Below the pieces are notes generated by a model. It did no database searches, was not told where the DNA came from, and worked only from the letters and a program-made list of their open reading frames with translations. From Bifidobacterium stellenboschense (GTDB lineage Bacteria > Actinomycetota > Actinomycetes > Actinomycetales > Bifidobacteriaceae): a stretch of DNA of 64,000 nucleotides. A program made the translations under genes and the position numbers. The stretch covers positions 1 through 64,000 of the forward strand of contig NZ_JGZP01000014.1 in the NCBI RefSeq assembly GCF_000741785.1, given 5' to 3'. Shown piece after piece: positions 36,668 through 46,028 of this stretch. Numbering within the stretch: the stretch's first letter is position 1; each line of letters starts with the position of its first letter.

Positions 36668-38224
36668 TCATTCACGGGATGGTTGCGATGGGGTGAGGAT
36701 GCGCCATGTGCCGCGTCTGTCTGAGCCTTCGCGAGTAATGAGCCCGTTTCCCTTCATCGTCTGAAGCGCACGCCATATCGTGTTATAAGACACGCCCAGC
36801 GCGGATGCTGCTTGCCGGTAAGTGAGCGACGGATTGTCTCCAATCAGGTTCAGAAGCGACCGCTCCCTTTCCGTCAACCCATTTACAGTCCCATTTACAG
36901 TCCCATTTACAGTCCCATTTACAGTCCCATTTACAGTCCCATTTACAGTCCCATCGGGATCATTTATCTGCTCACTTGGGTCGTTTGCAGTCTCATCTTG
37001 GTTATGTTCGTCCTTGCTGTGAACAGATAAATCACCCGCAGCGACGTCGCCTTCCACCCAGCGTACGGGGACGAACGCCTCGAACACGTCGCCGTCGTCG
37101 AGCACGGGGTCCTTGCCGGAGTAGGGTTTCGAGTACTTGTACAGGTTGCGCATGCCGCTGCCGAGTTCGTCGGCCAGACCGATGTTGCGGAAGAACTTCG
37201 CGATGAACGGGTTCTTGGACACCGGTTTGAAGCTGGTGATGGCGAGCTGGCCTTGGAAGATGGCCTTGGAGGCGTTCTCCGTGTGGATGCCGTCGTTGAG
37301 GATGAGGAACTTGGCCGGGTATGGGCTGACGAACTCGCGGTGGATCATCAGGTTCGAGACCAGCTCGCGGATGATGATGTCGCGGGGGCTGACGGTCTGG
37401 TCACCCTCCAGCATGAACCGGTCGGGCAGGTAGCGCTTCGCGAATTCGGAGATCTGCGCCTGCGCCTCGATCAGGTTCGTGGTCACGATGAGCCGGTCGT
37501 CGTAGCGGTCTAGGTTCTCGCGGCGCACGATCACGTCGGTCTTGTACGCGGGCGCGATGCGTGAGATGACCTCGTCCTTGCCGAGCAGCATCACGGCGGC
37601 GAGGTTGAAGCCCTCCTCGCCGGTGTCGTAGTTGACGCCGTACAGGTCGGCGCTGCGCATCAGCTCCATGTCGTCCATCTCGGCCCACGGGTGGCCGGGC
37701 GTCTTCAACGCGGCCAGCTTGCGCACGCGTGGCAGCAGGTCGAATCGGAAGTCGGATGGCTTGAGGTACCGGTACACGCGCTGTTCACTGAAGTGGTTCT
37801 GCTTGCGGATGTGCATCTGCGCGATCTGCGTCTCGCTGGTGATGCGCCGATCCACGTCGGCAACCCGGTCGTAGATCACGTGCTTGAAGCTGACGACGGC
37901 AGGGCCTGCAGGGACCCAGACGCGGATCACGAGCCTGCCGTCGTATTCGATGCGTTCGGTCTCGATGGCGGGCGCGACGTTGAACAGTTTGGGATTGCCG
38001 ACCACGTTCACCAGATTGCGCTCGATGGCTGTGGCCTGCGACCGATTGACGCCTTCGACGGTGCCGTCGTCGAGCACGCCGAGGTAGATCGATCCGCCGA
38101 ACCGGTTGTTGAACGAGCACACCGTCTCGAATGCGTCCGCCTCGGGCTGGACGCCGCAACGCTTGAACTCGACAGAGATGTTCTCGCCATGCTCAAGCAC
38201 GGCGGCAAGTTCCGAAGCATCCAT
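36668..38224 (-). CDS. AlbA_2/ATPase/HTH regulator with GTVN repeat linker (copy 1)
   Basis: In this 518-residue protein, residues 8-120 are the Schlafen-type AlbA_2 domain (GENISVEFKRCGVQPEADAFETVCSFNNRFGGSIYLGVLDDGTVEGV). Residues 190-400 form a GHKL-like ATPase half (RDIIIRELVSNLMIHREF is the N box; GLADELGSGMRNLYKYSKPYSG the later Gly motif). An acidic linker with six GTVN repeats follows, then a winged helix (LTYRQAASALGVSYNTIWRALQTMKGNGLITREGSD). The family includes RecG-related regulators often found on mobile DNA and near defence loci. Start 38224 follows GGGGAGA. It is about 90% identical by eye to 46521-48041. Confidence 0.85.
   Translation of the reverse strand: MDASELAAVLEHGENISVEFKRCGVQPEADAFETVCSFNNRFGGSIYLGVLDDGTVEGVNRSQATAIERNLVNVVGNPKLFNVAPAIETERIEYDGRLVIRVWVPAGPAVVSFKHVIYDRVADVDRRITSETQIAQMHIRKQNHFSEQRVYRYLKPSDFRFDLLPRVRKLAALKTPGHPWAEMDDMELMRSADLYGVNYDTGEEGFNLAAVMLLGKDEVISRIAPAYKTDVIVRRENLDRYDDRLIVTTNLIEAQAQISEFAKRYLPDRFMLEGDQTVSPRDIIIRELVSNLMIHREFVSPYPAKFLILNDGIHTENASKAIFQGQLAITSFKPVSKNPFIAKFFRNIGLADELGSGMRNLYKYSKPYSGKDPVLDDGDVFEAFVPVRWVEGDVAAGDLSVHSKDEHNQDETANDPSEQINDPDGTVNGTVNGTVNGTVNGTVNGTVNGLTERERSLLNLIGDNPSLTYRQAASALGVSYNTIWRALQTMKGNGLITREGSDRRGTWRILTPSQPSRE
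36878..36949. repeat. Six perfect 12-bp tandem repeats inside the regulator gene
   Basis: CCCATTTACAGT is repeated six times without change. It encodes (GTVN)6 on the minus strand. Because the unit is a multiple of three, copy-number change would alter linker length without breaking the frame. Confidence 0.95.
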
Positions 38225-38359
38225 GTCGTCTCCCCGAATCGTCCGTCCGTCCAGTGTATCGCGGGGCTGTCCGTTTATCCCATTAGAACGATGCGCATGC
38301 CATGCCGCAAGGCTTAACATGCCGATAGAAGCTATTTTCGGGGGTATCGGCAACAAAAA

Positions 38360-38408
38360 GGGTTTCCAGATTTCTCTGAAAACCCTGTTGGCGGGGGATA
38401 TGAGATTC
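38360..38408 (-). repeat. Attachment-site-like scar B
   Basis: The hairpin GGGTTTCCAGATTTCTCTGAAAACCC is followed (plus strand) by TTGGCGGGGGATATGAGATTC, a degenerate form of the tRNA-Ser-like 3' end of scar A. It also shares the next CACAACTTCAGGCCG-like stretch (here CGCAACTTCAGGCCG). Confidence 0.55.
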
Positions 38409-38662
38409 GCAACTTCAGGCCGTAAAATTGGCGGAATCGCAACGGAAACCGGCGTGCCGCTTAACTTGCCGCTCTTCTTCGGCGTGTCGTGGAGGTCCGT
38501 AAGTTGGAGTCTGACAGGTGTCAACTTATGTGCCGTTCACTCATCGGACGGCCTTGGCTGCTGTAAAGACTATGGTTGAGGCGCCTTTCTCCCCCTCGGA
38601 TTGTGGGCTCACTACCCGTTATGCTTAAGAGTAGTTGTCTGCTCAACTGAGGGAGAAGAACA

Positions 38663-40402
38663 ATGGCGTTGAATACCACACAGCTGGAACGCTACTACAA
38701 TGCGCCCATTGGAGAAGTATATGGGGCGGTGAAACACTATCTGGAATCGGGGCAGTCTCGTTTTGCCTTGAAGAACGTCGATGACCTGTCCTGTTCATGC
38801 ACGTTCTCATCGGGTATCAGCATGACTACATGGGGTGAGAATCTGACGGCATCGGCTGTGCCCAGCGGGGAGGGCACCATCGTCAGACTCACCGTGGCCG
38901 GGAAGCTGGGGTCGACGGCGGCCGGCTTCCAGAACTCGCACAACATCACCATCGCCGACGAATTCTTCTCAGGAGTGTCCGAAACTCTTTCTGCGAATAG
39001 GTCAGTAGAAGCGTCGAAGAATCCTGAGCCGCAGATGACGCCTAAAGCAGATGTGACATTATTCGCAGATTCTGCAGAACGTCAGCAGCAGTCTCTGTCG
39101 CAGGAGAATCCTATGGCTTCAGAAAGAGAGGTTGACGCCACGGGATCCCTTACTTCGGCAGCGACGCCAGTGGCTGCCGAGCCTGACGCTCCTGTCAATC
39201 AGGAGAATCATTCGGCTAAGGTCAGAACAATATGGGAGAAGCACAAGGTCCAAATAATAATTGCTGCAATTGTAGTTGCGGCTCTCGTGTTGATTTCCGT
39301 AATTGTGTCTGTTGTATCTCGGAGCCTGCGAAGTGAGGAGCGTCTCTCGGTTATTCAAGAAGTGGTCGCGGCTTGTAATCGAAATAACAAAATCAAAGTT
39401 CTATCCGATGGGGATTACTCCGATAATCCTGCTCTACAAATGGTGTGGAGCAGTATTCCCGATAGGGAAATTCTTGAATGCATAGCTGCTAATACTGGAA
39501 TGAGTGAGAAGACCATAGATACGATAGGGTATTCATCTTCTTCAAAAGATAATTCGTCGGCTCAGTGGAATGACTGGAAAGCCGTATGGACGCTTGACGA
39601 CGATACAATGTATGCCACGATTACGGTCCAATATCTTGGCGATGATGGAAGCTCATTCAAGAAGAAAGCAACGATAGCTGAGTTTACCAATAATGAAGAT
39701 CAAGAGACCGGTACAACGAAGGAAGAGTCGGAGCCTCAGCCTTTTACCATTAGTTTAGTGTGCTATGTCACGTCAGGTGATATGGATTTGTCGACGCATA
39801 CAGAACGTATTGACGGTGTCACGAGCCAGAACTATAGAGACACGGTATGGAAGTCAGGTAAGTCGGTTAGCTGCAATACTGATGATAAAGATTCAGAGGC
39901 TGCTGGCGAAAAGAGCACCACTGATTATGAAGCTCTGAAGGCGGCATATGGAGACAGAGCAGATAATACTGAGTATGGTATGGGTGTTCTGTATAGTGAG
40001 TGTGCTTCTACCTCGTTCATTCAGATGGGTATGCAGACAATGAGCGAAGGGCAAGCCAAAGAACTGTTGGGTGCACTTGTGTTGTGTCCTGATCATCCAA
40101 GAGCGGAAGAAATTAGGCAGAAAGCCGGTGCTGACACAGCAAGACTGACGGAAATTCAGTCTAAGCGTCAGCAAGGTCTTATCAAGGATGATGGAACATA
40201 TAAGGTTCCTTCTGAAATGTCTACTGGCACGTGGAAGACCATGAGTGAAAAGGTCACGAATTGCTACTGGGAAATGCAGGATGCAAACGGTCAGATTTAT
40301 GACAATAATTTTGTATCTTCCGGAATCGCTCAGACAATCACGATTCCTAATGGCGTAGCCGGGTTCAGTTCTCAAGGCTGCGGCGCTTGGGAGAAACAGT
40401 AG
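38663..40402 (+). CDS. Single-pass membrane protein with extracellular CYW-type C-terminal domain
   Basis: This 579-residue protein has a cytoplasmic N-terminus (1-115) resembling a small alpha/beta fold, then a Ser/Glu-rich linker. One membrane helix VQIIIAAIVVAALVLISVIVSVV lies near residues 195-217, with a long extracellular part beyond it. The last 75 residues (DGTYKVPSEMSTGTWKT ... NCYWEMQD ... GFSSQGCGAWEK) match the surface domain seen at the ends of many actinobacterial lipoproteins and membrane proteins. From about 39.0 kb the DNA is much richer in A/T and uses codons unlike its neighbours, a sign of transfer. AGGGAGAAG precedes the ATG. Function unknown. Confidence 0.8.
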   Translation: MALNTTQLERYYNAPIGEVYGAVKHYLESGQSRFALKNVDDLSCSCTFSSGISMTTWGENLTASAVPSGEGTIVRLTVAGKLGSTAAGFQNSHNITIADEFFSGVSETLSANRSVEASKNPEPQMTPKADVTLFADSAERQQQSLSQENPMASEREVDATGSLTSAATPVAAEPDAPVNQENHSAKVRTIWEKHKVQIIIAAIVVAALVLISVIVSVVSRSLRSEERLSVIQEVVAACNRNNKIKVLSDGDYSDNPALQMVWSSIPDREILECIAANTGMSEKTIDTIGYSSSSKDNSSAQWNDWKAVWTLDDDTMYATITVQYLGDDGSSFKKKATIAEFTNNEDQETGTTKEESEPQPFTISLVCYVTSGDMDLSTHTERIDGVTSQNYRDTVWKSGKSVSCNTDDKDSEAAGEKSTTDYEALKAAYGDRADNTEYGMGVLYSECASTSFIQMGMQTMSEGQAKELLGALVLCPDHPRAEEIRQKAGADTARLTEIQSKRQQGLIKDDGTYKVPSEMSTGTWKTMSEKVTNCYWEMQDANGQIYDNNFVSSGIAQTITIPNGVAGFSSQGCGAWEKQ

Positions 40403-40641
40403 AGGTATAGATTCCTGTAAGTGTGCGAGTAGCGCGAGAGCCGGCCCCCAAGATGCTCGGGGAGTCCGGCTCTCGCTTCCATTTCCCCGGCGGGGTTGGC
40501 TTTGCTCGTAACCGTAATCAATGGTGTGGAAGAACAGAAGGGGGCTGGTGCATCAGCTCCTCTTAGACATCGTCCGAAGGCTTCATTCGCAATTGCTGGT
40601 CCACTCTGGCGCCTGCCAGTGTGCTGCGAGAGTCGCTTGGG

Positions 40642-41325
40642 CTACTGAGATGGGAGGAGATGCTTGCGCACTTTCTTCAGGTAGTTCTTTCTGAAGGCAC
40701 CTACCGGTCCGAAGAAGCGTTCGTCGGTGGTGGTCTGCTCGTGGTTCTCGTATTTGCGGGCGGTCAGTTCGATGGTGCAGATGAGATCGGCTACCTGCGC
40801 CAATCGATAATCGATCGGAGAACCTTTCCTGTATACGATGGCTTGCTTCGAGAGCGCGTACTCCACCGCGCCGCGAATGGCTTGCGTGACGAGACTCTGA
40901 CCGCCGTCGTAGTACACCTTGACGGTATCGAAACGTTGAAACAGTTCGAGATGGTCGAACACGGTGTTGACGATGTCTCGTTTGATGCGCATCCCGAGTT
41001 GTTCCAAGGTCGCGTAATCGGCCTTCCGGTAAATAAGCGTCACGTATTGCACCGGCAGCTTGTGGAGCATCGACATGAAATAGGCGAGGAGTCGCTTGCG
41101 TTGGCTAATGGCAAGGTGCTGGTAGTCATCGTGTCCATTCAGCAGAGGAGAGGCATGCATGGGGATGTCCGGCAATCCGGCATTGCGGAGCAACTGTTCG
41201 TAATCCTCGAAAACGGGGATGACCGGATTGGACTGGTTATGGAATACCAGCGTTAGTGCGTAGTACTCGGACTGGAAGCCCTGCTCGCCGGATTCGTCCG
41301 CGAAGATTGAGCCGTCCGCCATCAC
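40642..41325 (-). CDS. DUF3800 domain protein
   Basis: This is a 227-residue protein. IFADESGEQGFQSEYYALTLVF at the start (acidic DES motif) and VKVYYDGGQ ... GSPIDYRLAQVADLICTIELTARKY at the end match DUF3800, an RNase H-like family with conserved acidic residues near both ends. Members are often found in phage, island and defence contexts, with no settled function. The start at 41325 or 41322 (MMADG) follows GGGGAGGCG. Confidence 0.85.
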   Translation of the reverse strand: MMADGSIFADESGEQGFQSEYYALTLVFHNQSNPVIPVFEDYEQLLRNAGLPDIPMHASPLLNGHDDYQHLAISQRKRLLAYFMSMLHKLPVQYVTLIYRKADYATLEQLGMRIKRDIVNTVFDHLELFQRFDTVKVYYDGGQSLVTQAIRGAVEYALSKQAIVYRKGSPIDYRLAQVADLICTIELTARKYENHEQTTTDERFFGPVGAFRKNYLKKVRKHLLPSQ

Positions 41326-41450
41326 GCCTCCCCTGAAACGAAAAATGCCGGGGGATTCCCCCGGCTCATGGAAGTCTCACATTGCTGCGGACCTGTGTAC
41401 TGGATACAGTATCAAATTTTGGCGAGCGCCGCAAAACGCGGTTTTGCTGT

Positions 41451-41476
41451 GGAAAAATCGAGGGAGAGAGTGGCGC
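41451..41476. repeat. Left arm of a 26-bp inverted repeat pair
   Basis: GGAAAAATCGAGGGAGAGAG followed by TGGCGC is the reverse complement, with one mismatch, of 42539-42564. The pair brackets about 1.06 kb of relic sequence. Confidence 0.85.
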
Positions 41477-41511
41477 TATGCCTCGAATTCCGCCGTTTTG
41501 GCAATGAAAAA

Positions 41512-41558
41512 GCCCTTTTCCTTTGGGTGGGAAAAGGGCGATGGCGGAGGACACGAGA
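41512..41558 (-). repeat. Attachment-site-like scar C
   Basis: The hairpin GCCCTTTTC / GGAAAAGGGC is followed by GATGGCGGAGGACACGAGA, matching scar A. The next 95 bp (GGCCGGCTTCGCC ... GTCCACGGCGTGTCGTGACG) closely repeat 36566-36655. Upstream GAATTCCGCCGTTTT is shared with scar D. Confidence 0.6.
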
Positions 41559-41668
41559 CATCGACCTTTAGGCCGGCTTCGCCTTACTGCCGCTTGGAGT
41601 TTGCGGGATTCGCGCGCTCGCCGTACCGCCTTCATTACCACGTCCACGGCGTGTCGTGACGGGGCTTC

Positions 41669-42000
41669 ACGGTGTTGTGAGGCGTGGAATGCGCGTGAAC
41701 TCGCTGCGTCGATGGCTGTGTTGCGGCATCGCTTTCGCTGAATTCTGCGCTGAATACACTGAATTCAGTTATTCAACACTGAATTCAGCGTGGAGATTCA
41801 GAGTATCGCTCTCAGCCGATTGCGGAAGCGCACCTAGTGGGGGCCTGCGGTTTCCTTTCTCGGGTTGCTTGTGAGGCTTTACGATACCCGCACATTAAGC
41901 TGCATACCTAGGAACTTGACCGTGAAACCTAGGAAGTCTACTGTGGAACCTAGGAAGTTGCGGGGTTTGGGTTCCTGGGTTGCTTCTCGGACATCGCAGA
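41669..42000. other. Relic stretch with copy of regulator 5' end and CCTAGG repeats
   Basis: GGCGTGGAATGCGCGTGAAC and the following CTCGCTGCG (41679-41707) repeat 32620-32648 at the front of the decayed regulator. TGAATTCAG / CTGAATTCA palindromes lie near 41760-41790. Three CCTAGGAAGT-type repeats (41907, 41928, 41949) are exactly 21 bp apart. No intact gene. Confidence 0.7.
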
Positions 42001-42232
42001 ATGACCGAGCAGGAGGGGACTTCCTACTCACGGGACAACATGCGTCAGGCGATCCTCTCGTATCTGGCAGAGCGGAACAGCGCCAGCACATCCGAACCGG
42101 CCAATGCGGCGGGGCGTGTCGTCGAAGACCATTCGTGACTACCTGTCCGGTTTGATGGACGAGAACCTCGTCGAAGGCATCGGGTCCAAGTACAGTCCCA
42201 AGCGCCGGTACCGGCTGGTGACGTCCGAGTAG
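42001..42232 (+). pseudogene. Winged-helix regulator remnant
   Basis: ATG 42001 opens TEQEGTSYSRDNMRQAILSYLAERNSAST. A frameshift near 42110 leads to SSKTIRDYLSGLMDENLV ... GSKYSPKRRYRLVTSE and the stop at 42230. This is the C-terminal winged helix typical of AlbA/ATPase regulators, without its enzymatic part. It splits the CCTAGG repeat cluster into two halves. Confidence 0.65.
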
Positions 42233-42267
42233 GAGCCGAGACCGTGCCGAATGTTTCTGAACCTGAA

Positions 42268-42319
42268 CCTAGGAAGTTACCTAGGAACCTAGGAAGTGGG
42301 TGTGGGTAAGGTTCCTAGG
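42268..42319. repeat. CCTAGG repeat cluster, copy 1
   Basis: CCTAGGAAGTT/CCTAGGAACC words start at 42268, 42280, 42288 and 42314, a spacing of 12, 8 and 26 bp. Exactly the same spacing recurs at 46384-46435. The left half of this cluster is at 41907-41959. Confidence 0.85.
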
Positions 42320-42533
42320 TTCGGTTTGTGGGGATGCCTGCGGGGTGCGGAGTTCTGGCTGTGCGTCTTGGCCTGTTGGCTCTCGTCGAGGTCACTGGTT
42401 CTTGTCGCCGGCCTCGTCGAGTTGTTTGTTTCCCGCCTTCCGATTTCCCACACCAACGTGAGGCGGTCCGGCAAGGAAGCGGTCATGGGGGTGGGGAAGG
42501 TGCCCCACCCGTGCCACCGGGCGCACCCCGGTG

Positions 42534-43508
42534 TCATAGCGCCGCTCTCTCCCTCGATTTTTCCCGCAACGTTGATTGCGGTGTTTTTGGCTTCGTCATG
42601 TATGGGCGTGGATTGCGTACCGATAAGGCGAGTTCATTGATGCGGGTGACGAATGTGCGAATTGCGGGGCTCGGGTCGGTCGGATAGAGCAGCCCGTAGT
42701 GCATGACTATCGGTTCGGGCCAGTCCACAGCTACGTTGACAAGCTGTGGGTGAACGCCGGCCCACATGGGTTTGGAGATGAGTAGGTCGCCGGATTCGGC
42801 GCAGTCGTTGAACGTGTCGAGATCGTAGTGGTCGATGTCGATCAGCTCGATGGCAGAGTGGTGTTCCAAGAGATCCCGGACTGTGTCGTTGGCACCACGG
42901 TGGCGTTTGAGGATGCGGATGCGCGTGCCTTCCAGATCATCCAGGGTGAGCCGCGCCCGTCTCGCCAGCGCGTGGTCGCGCGGAACGGCTACACACAGCG
43001 GTTCGGAGTCAAGGGCGAGGGTGTTGCATGCGCCGTCCCAGTAGCCGGCGTCGAACGCCGTGGAGATCAGGTCGATGTCCTCGCCGAGATGGGCGATGAT
43101 GTCGTTGATGGCTTCGGAGTCGTCGGGCATCGACACCAGTTCCAGACGGATGTCGGTGTGTTTGCCGGCGTCGCGTTGCCATAGGTCGAGGATGCGGCAT
43201 CCGGGTCGCAGCATCGAGACGCCGAGACGCACGGAAGCGGAGTTCGTGGCCCCCCGCCTCTGCGCCCGGCGTAGGATCTCCTCGCACTGGCGCACGATCA
43301 TCTGCTCGTCCTCGACGAACTCCTGGCCGGCCTTGGTTGGTGTGACGCCGCTGCGCGAACGCTCGAACAGCGTCAGGCCGTGTTCCTTTTCGAAGGTGTT
43401 GACCTGCTTGACCACCGCCGGTGTGGAGATATGCAGCCGGCGACCCGCCCGGGCGAAGCTGCCGGTCTGCGCGGCGGCAATCACCGCATCCAGACGTCTG
43501 TCGTACAT
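42534..43508 (-). CDS. LysR-family transcriptional regulator
   Basis: This 324-residue LysR protein has the helix-turn-helix RLDAVIAAAQTGSFARAGRRLHISTPAVVKQVNTFEKEHGLTLFERS at residues 4-50. The effector domain follows from about 90 (VRLGVSMLRPGCRILDLW). Start 43508 has GGAGG five bases upstream. The last 20 residues (KPKTPQSTLREKSRERAAL) lie in the inverted repeat 42539-42564, so the native C-terminus was probably replaced. It is divergent from the MFS exporter gene and is its likely regulator. Confidence 0.9.
   Translation of the reverse strand: MYDRRLDAVIAAAQTGSFARAGRRLHISTPAVVKQVNTFEKEHGLTLFERSRSGVTPTKAGQEFVEDEQMIVRQCEEILRRAQRRGATNSASVRLGVSMLRPGCRILDLWQRDAGKHTDIRLELVSMPDDSEAINDIIAHLGEDIDLISTAFDAGYWDGACNTLALDSEPLCVAVPRDHALARRARLTLDDLEGTRIRILKRHRGANDTVRDLLEHHSAIELIDIDHYDLDTFNDCAESGDLLISKPMWAGVHPQLVNVAVDWPEPIVMHYGLLYPTDPSPAIRTFVTRINELALSVRNPRPYMTKPKTPQSTLREKSRERAAL
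42539..42564. repeat. Right arm of the 26-bp inverted repeat pair
   Basis: This is the reverse complement of 41451-41476 with one mismatch. It overlaps the final codons of the LysR gene. Confidence 0.85.
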
Positions 43509-43626
43509 CACGACCTCCATGAACCATAAGCGTATATAAACCGCTGTTTTACAAACATTTCAAAGAATACCATAGCTACTGCAACAACCAAACGGAAACA
43601 TATAAACCAATGGGATATAGGTGAGT

Positions 43627-45051
43627 ATGACATCAATCAACGAATCCGCGATCTTCGACCTCGCATGCGAGGACGATGGCACCGAACGTGAGACCCGACG
43701 AGCATTGCATCGTGCGGTTCGCTATAGCGCCGGCCTGACCACGTTCGTCACGTCGCAGGCGTTCTTCCTGACCGGCATGGACACCATGATCGTCAACGTG
43801 GCCTTGCCGACCATCACCGCCGACCTCGGCGGCGACATGGCGCTGCAGCAGTGGATGATCGACGGTTACACGCTGCTGTTCGCCTCGCTGCTGCTGCTCG
43901 CCGGCAGTCTGTCCGACAAGTTCGGCGCCAAGCGCATGTTCTTCTTCGGCACGGCGTTGTTCGGTGCGGCCTCGCTGCTGAGCACCTTCGCATGGACCAT
44001 GCTGGTGCTCATCGTAGGTAGGTGTCTGATGGGCGTGGCTGCGGCGCTGATCCTGCCGGCCTCGATGGCGCTGATCAACGAGGCCAACCCCGATCCGCGC
44101 CGCCGCGCGTTCGCGCTTGGCCTGTGGGGTGCCGGATCGGCGTCCGCATCCGCGTTCGGCCCGCTGTTCGGCGGCCTGCTCACACCGATCCACTGGAGCC
44201 TGATCTTCGCGGTCAACGTGCCGTTCTGCCTGATCGTGCTCGCCCTCGCCCCGAAGGTCGCACCGTCGCCTACCCGCGCCATCTCGTTCGGCCGGATCGG
44301 CCAGACGCTCGCGCTGATCGGCCTCGCCGCGCTGGTGGCGGGCGTCATCGAAATCGGCTCCCTGGGCATTTCCTCGCCGGTGACGATCGCACTGCTTGCC
44401 GTCGGCCTCGCTGCGCTCGTGCTGTTCGTGCTCGCCCAGGCCAAGGTCAGGCATCCGATGGTGCCGCTAAGCCTGTTCCGCAACGACGGCATGCGCATCT
44501 CGCTGATCGTCGGATTCATCATGATCTTCAACTGGTTCGGTATGGTCTTCATCTCCACCCTGTTCCTGCAAGGCGAGCAGGGCATGAGCCCGTTCGCCGC
44601 CGGACTGGTGTTCGTTCCCTCGGCGGTGGTGATGGTGCTCACCAACGTGTTCAGCGGGCAGGTCATCAATGCGATGGGCACCCGATTCGCCGTCTCCCTC
44701 GGTCTGATCGCCATGGCCGTCGGCTTCCTCGCCGCAGTGTTGGTACCCGCGCCGATGCCCGCATGGGTGATCGCCGCGGCCCTGAGCGTCGTCGGCCTCG
44801 GCGGCGCATTGGTTACGCCGGCCCTGTCCGGACTTGTTTTGGTGAGCGTGGACCAGCGACAGGCCGGCATCGCCAGCGCCGTGTTCAACACGTTCCGTCA
44901 GGTCGGCGGCGCGATCGGTGTGGCTGTGTTCGGCGTGGTCGCCACCTTCATGTCCTCGCTGGACGGCTCGCTGCGTGCTGTGTTCATCGCGGCCGCCGTA
45001 TTGCTTGTCATCTCGTTCGCCTACGCCCGTCTGCGTTGGTGCGAACGATGA
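43627..45051 (+). CDS. MFS drug exporter, DHA2 (14-helix) type
   Basis: This 474-residue transporter has a hydrophilic 40-residue N-terminus, then helices starting FVTSQAFFLTGMDTMIVNVALPTI (motif with conserved Asp). The loop SLSDKFGAKRMFFFG is MFS motif A, and VGRCLMGVAAALILPASMALI follows. Continuing helices total about 14, as in EmrB/QacA-like proton antiporters. GTG 43621 is a second possible start, two codons earlier. It is divergent from the LysR gene, with about 110 bp of AT-rich promoter region between them. Substrate unknown. Confidence 0.92.
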   Translation: MTSINESAIFDLACEDDGTERETRRALHRAVRYSAGLTTFVTSQAFFLTGMDTMIVNVALPTITADLGGDMALQQWMIDGYTLLFASLLLLAGSLSDKFGAKRMFFFGTALFGAASLLSTFAWTMLVLIVGRCLMGVAAALILPASMALINEANPDPRRRAFALGLWGAGSASASAFGPLFGGLLTPIHWSLIFAVNVPFCLIVLALAPKVAPSPTRAISFGRIGQTLALIGLAALVAGVIEIGSLGISSPVTIALLAVGLAALVLFVLAQAKVRHPMVPLSLFRNDGMRISLIVGFIMIFNWFGMVFISTLFLQGEQGMSPFAAGLVFVPSAVVMVLTNVFSGQVINAMGTRFAVSLGLIAMAVGFLAAVLVPAPMPAWVIAAALSVVGLGGALVTPALSGLVLVSVDQRQAGIASAVFNTFRQVGGAIGVAVFGVVATFMSSLDGSLRAVFIAAAVLLVISFAYARLRWCER

Positions 45052-45199
45052 TTCGTGCAGGGGAAGCGGTAGCGATCGGCTCTTAGGGGATGGTCGATTC
45101 TCGCATGAGGCCCGACCGTCCCCAAGAGCATCGTATCGCCCGTATTACGCGGCTCGTTCCATAGCGTGCCTGTGTTCGTCGGCTTCACGACGGGCGAGT

Positions 45200-45803
45200 T
45201 CAGCAGATGTCTCACGGGATTGTGCTTGAGCAGTGTCTGGCCGCTCGCGTCGAGCGGACGTTCGTACGCCTCATTGAAGATGCCGCGCAGCAGCTCGAAC
45301 ACGCGGCGCCTGGCCACGGCGCCTTCGCCGGCCTTGCCGACCTTCATGCTCGCGGCCCAGTGGTCGATGTCGTCGTCCGTGACGTCGCCCATCGCCTTGG
45401 CTCCCAGCACCGGCAGCAGATGATCCCGCAGATACTGGCGGTACTTCTCCTTCGTGGTCTCCTCGATGGGGTCGCCGTTCGCCTTCACGCGCGTCTCCAC
45501 GTAATCCGTCGCGTACTCGGCGAACGTGACGCGTCCGGCCTTGCCCTTGTTCTCGTTGAACTTAGGCGACTCCCATGTCCCCTGAACGGCCGCGCGGTAG
45601 TTGTCGTCGAGCCATTTGGTCGCCTCGGTCTCGAATCCGATCGGGAACAGCTTGACCAGACCGTCCTTCTGCAGTACGCCCGGCCACTTCGAGAATGCCC
45701 ACACCGGGACGGGGAAACGTGCCTCGATGCGTTTGGGATGCTTCTTGTTCGGCTTGTACACCCAGCTGCCGCTGCCGGGCCTGCGCCGTCTGCCGCTCGC
45801 CAT
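45200..45803 (-). pseudogene. Tyrosine integrase, truncated N-terminal half
   Basis: The reading from ATG 45803 (MASGRRRRPGSG) has a basic N-terminal domain and the core-binding domain EETTKEKYRQYLRDHLLPVLGAKAMGDVTDDDIDHWAASMKVGKAGEGAV. It is nearly identical there to the intact integrase at 62678-64000. Similarity stops after HNPVRHLL near 45215, before the catalytic Arg/His/Tyr domain, and the frame runs on into unrelated sequence antisense to the MFS gene. It is a relic of an earlier integration. Confidence 0.85.
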
Positions 45804-46028
45804 GTTCGTCTGCCGCCTTCCGATGGTCGAATCGAGTTGCCTAGGTGGGCTTCTGAGATGCTCTGGGATGAATGAAGGTGGTACAACTTCGACGTCGGGA
45901 TTTTCTACTACCCCCGTTACCACCTACGATAGCGGTTCTCAGGGTGTTTCACGGCGGAAGAAGGAATGGGAGAAAGCGGCGAAAACAAGCCAAAATCGTT
46001 GAAATTCCGCCGTTTTCGGTATGAAAAA

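Noticed and set aside
36878..36949. CRISPR or slippage-based on/off switch in the regulator gene
   Set aside because: The 12-bp units have no spacers, and a 12-bp change keeps the frame, so it can vary length but not turn the gene off.
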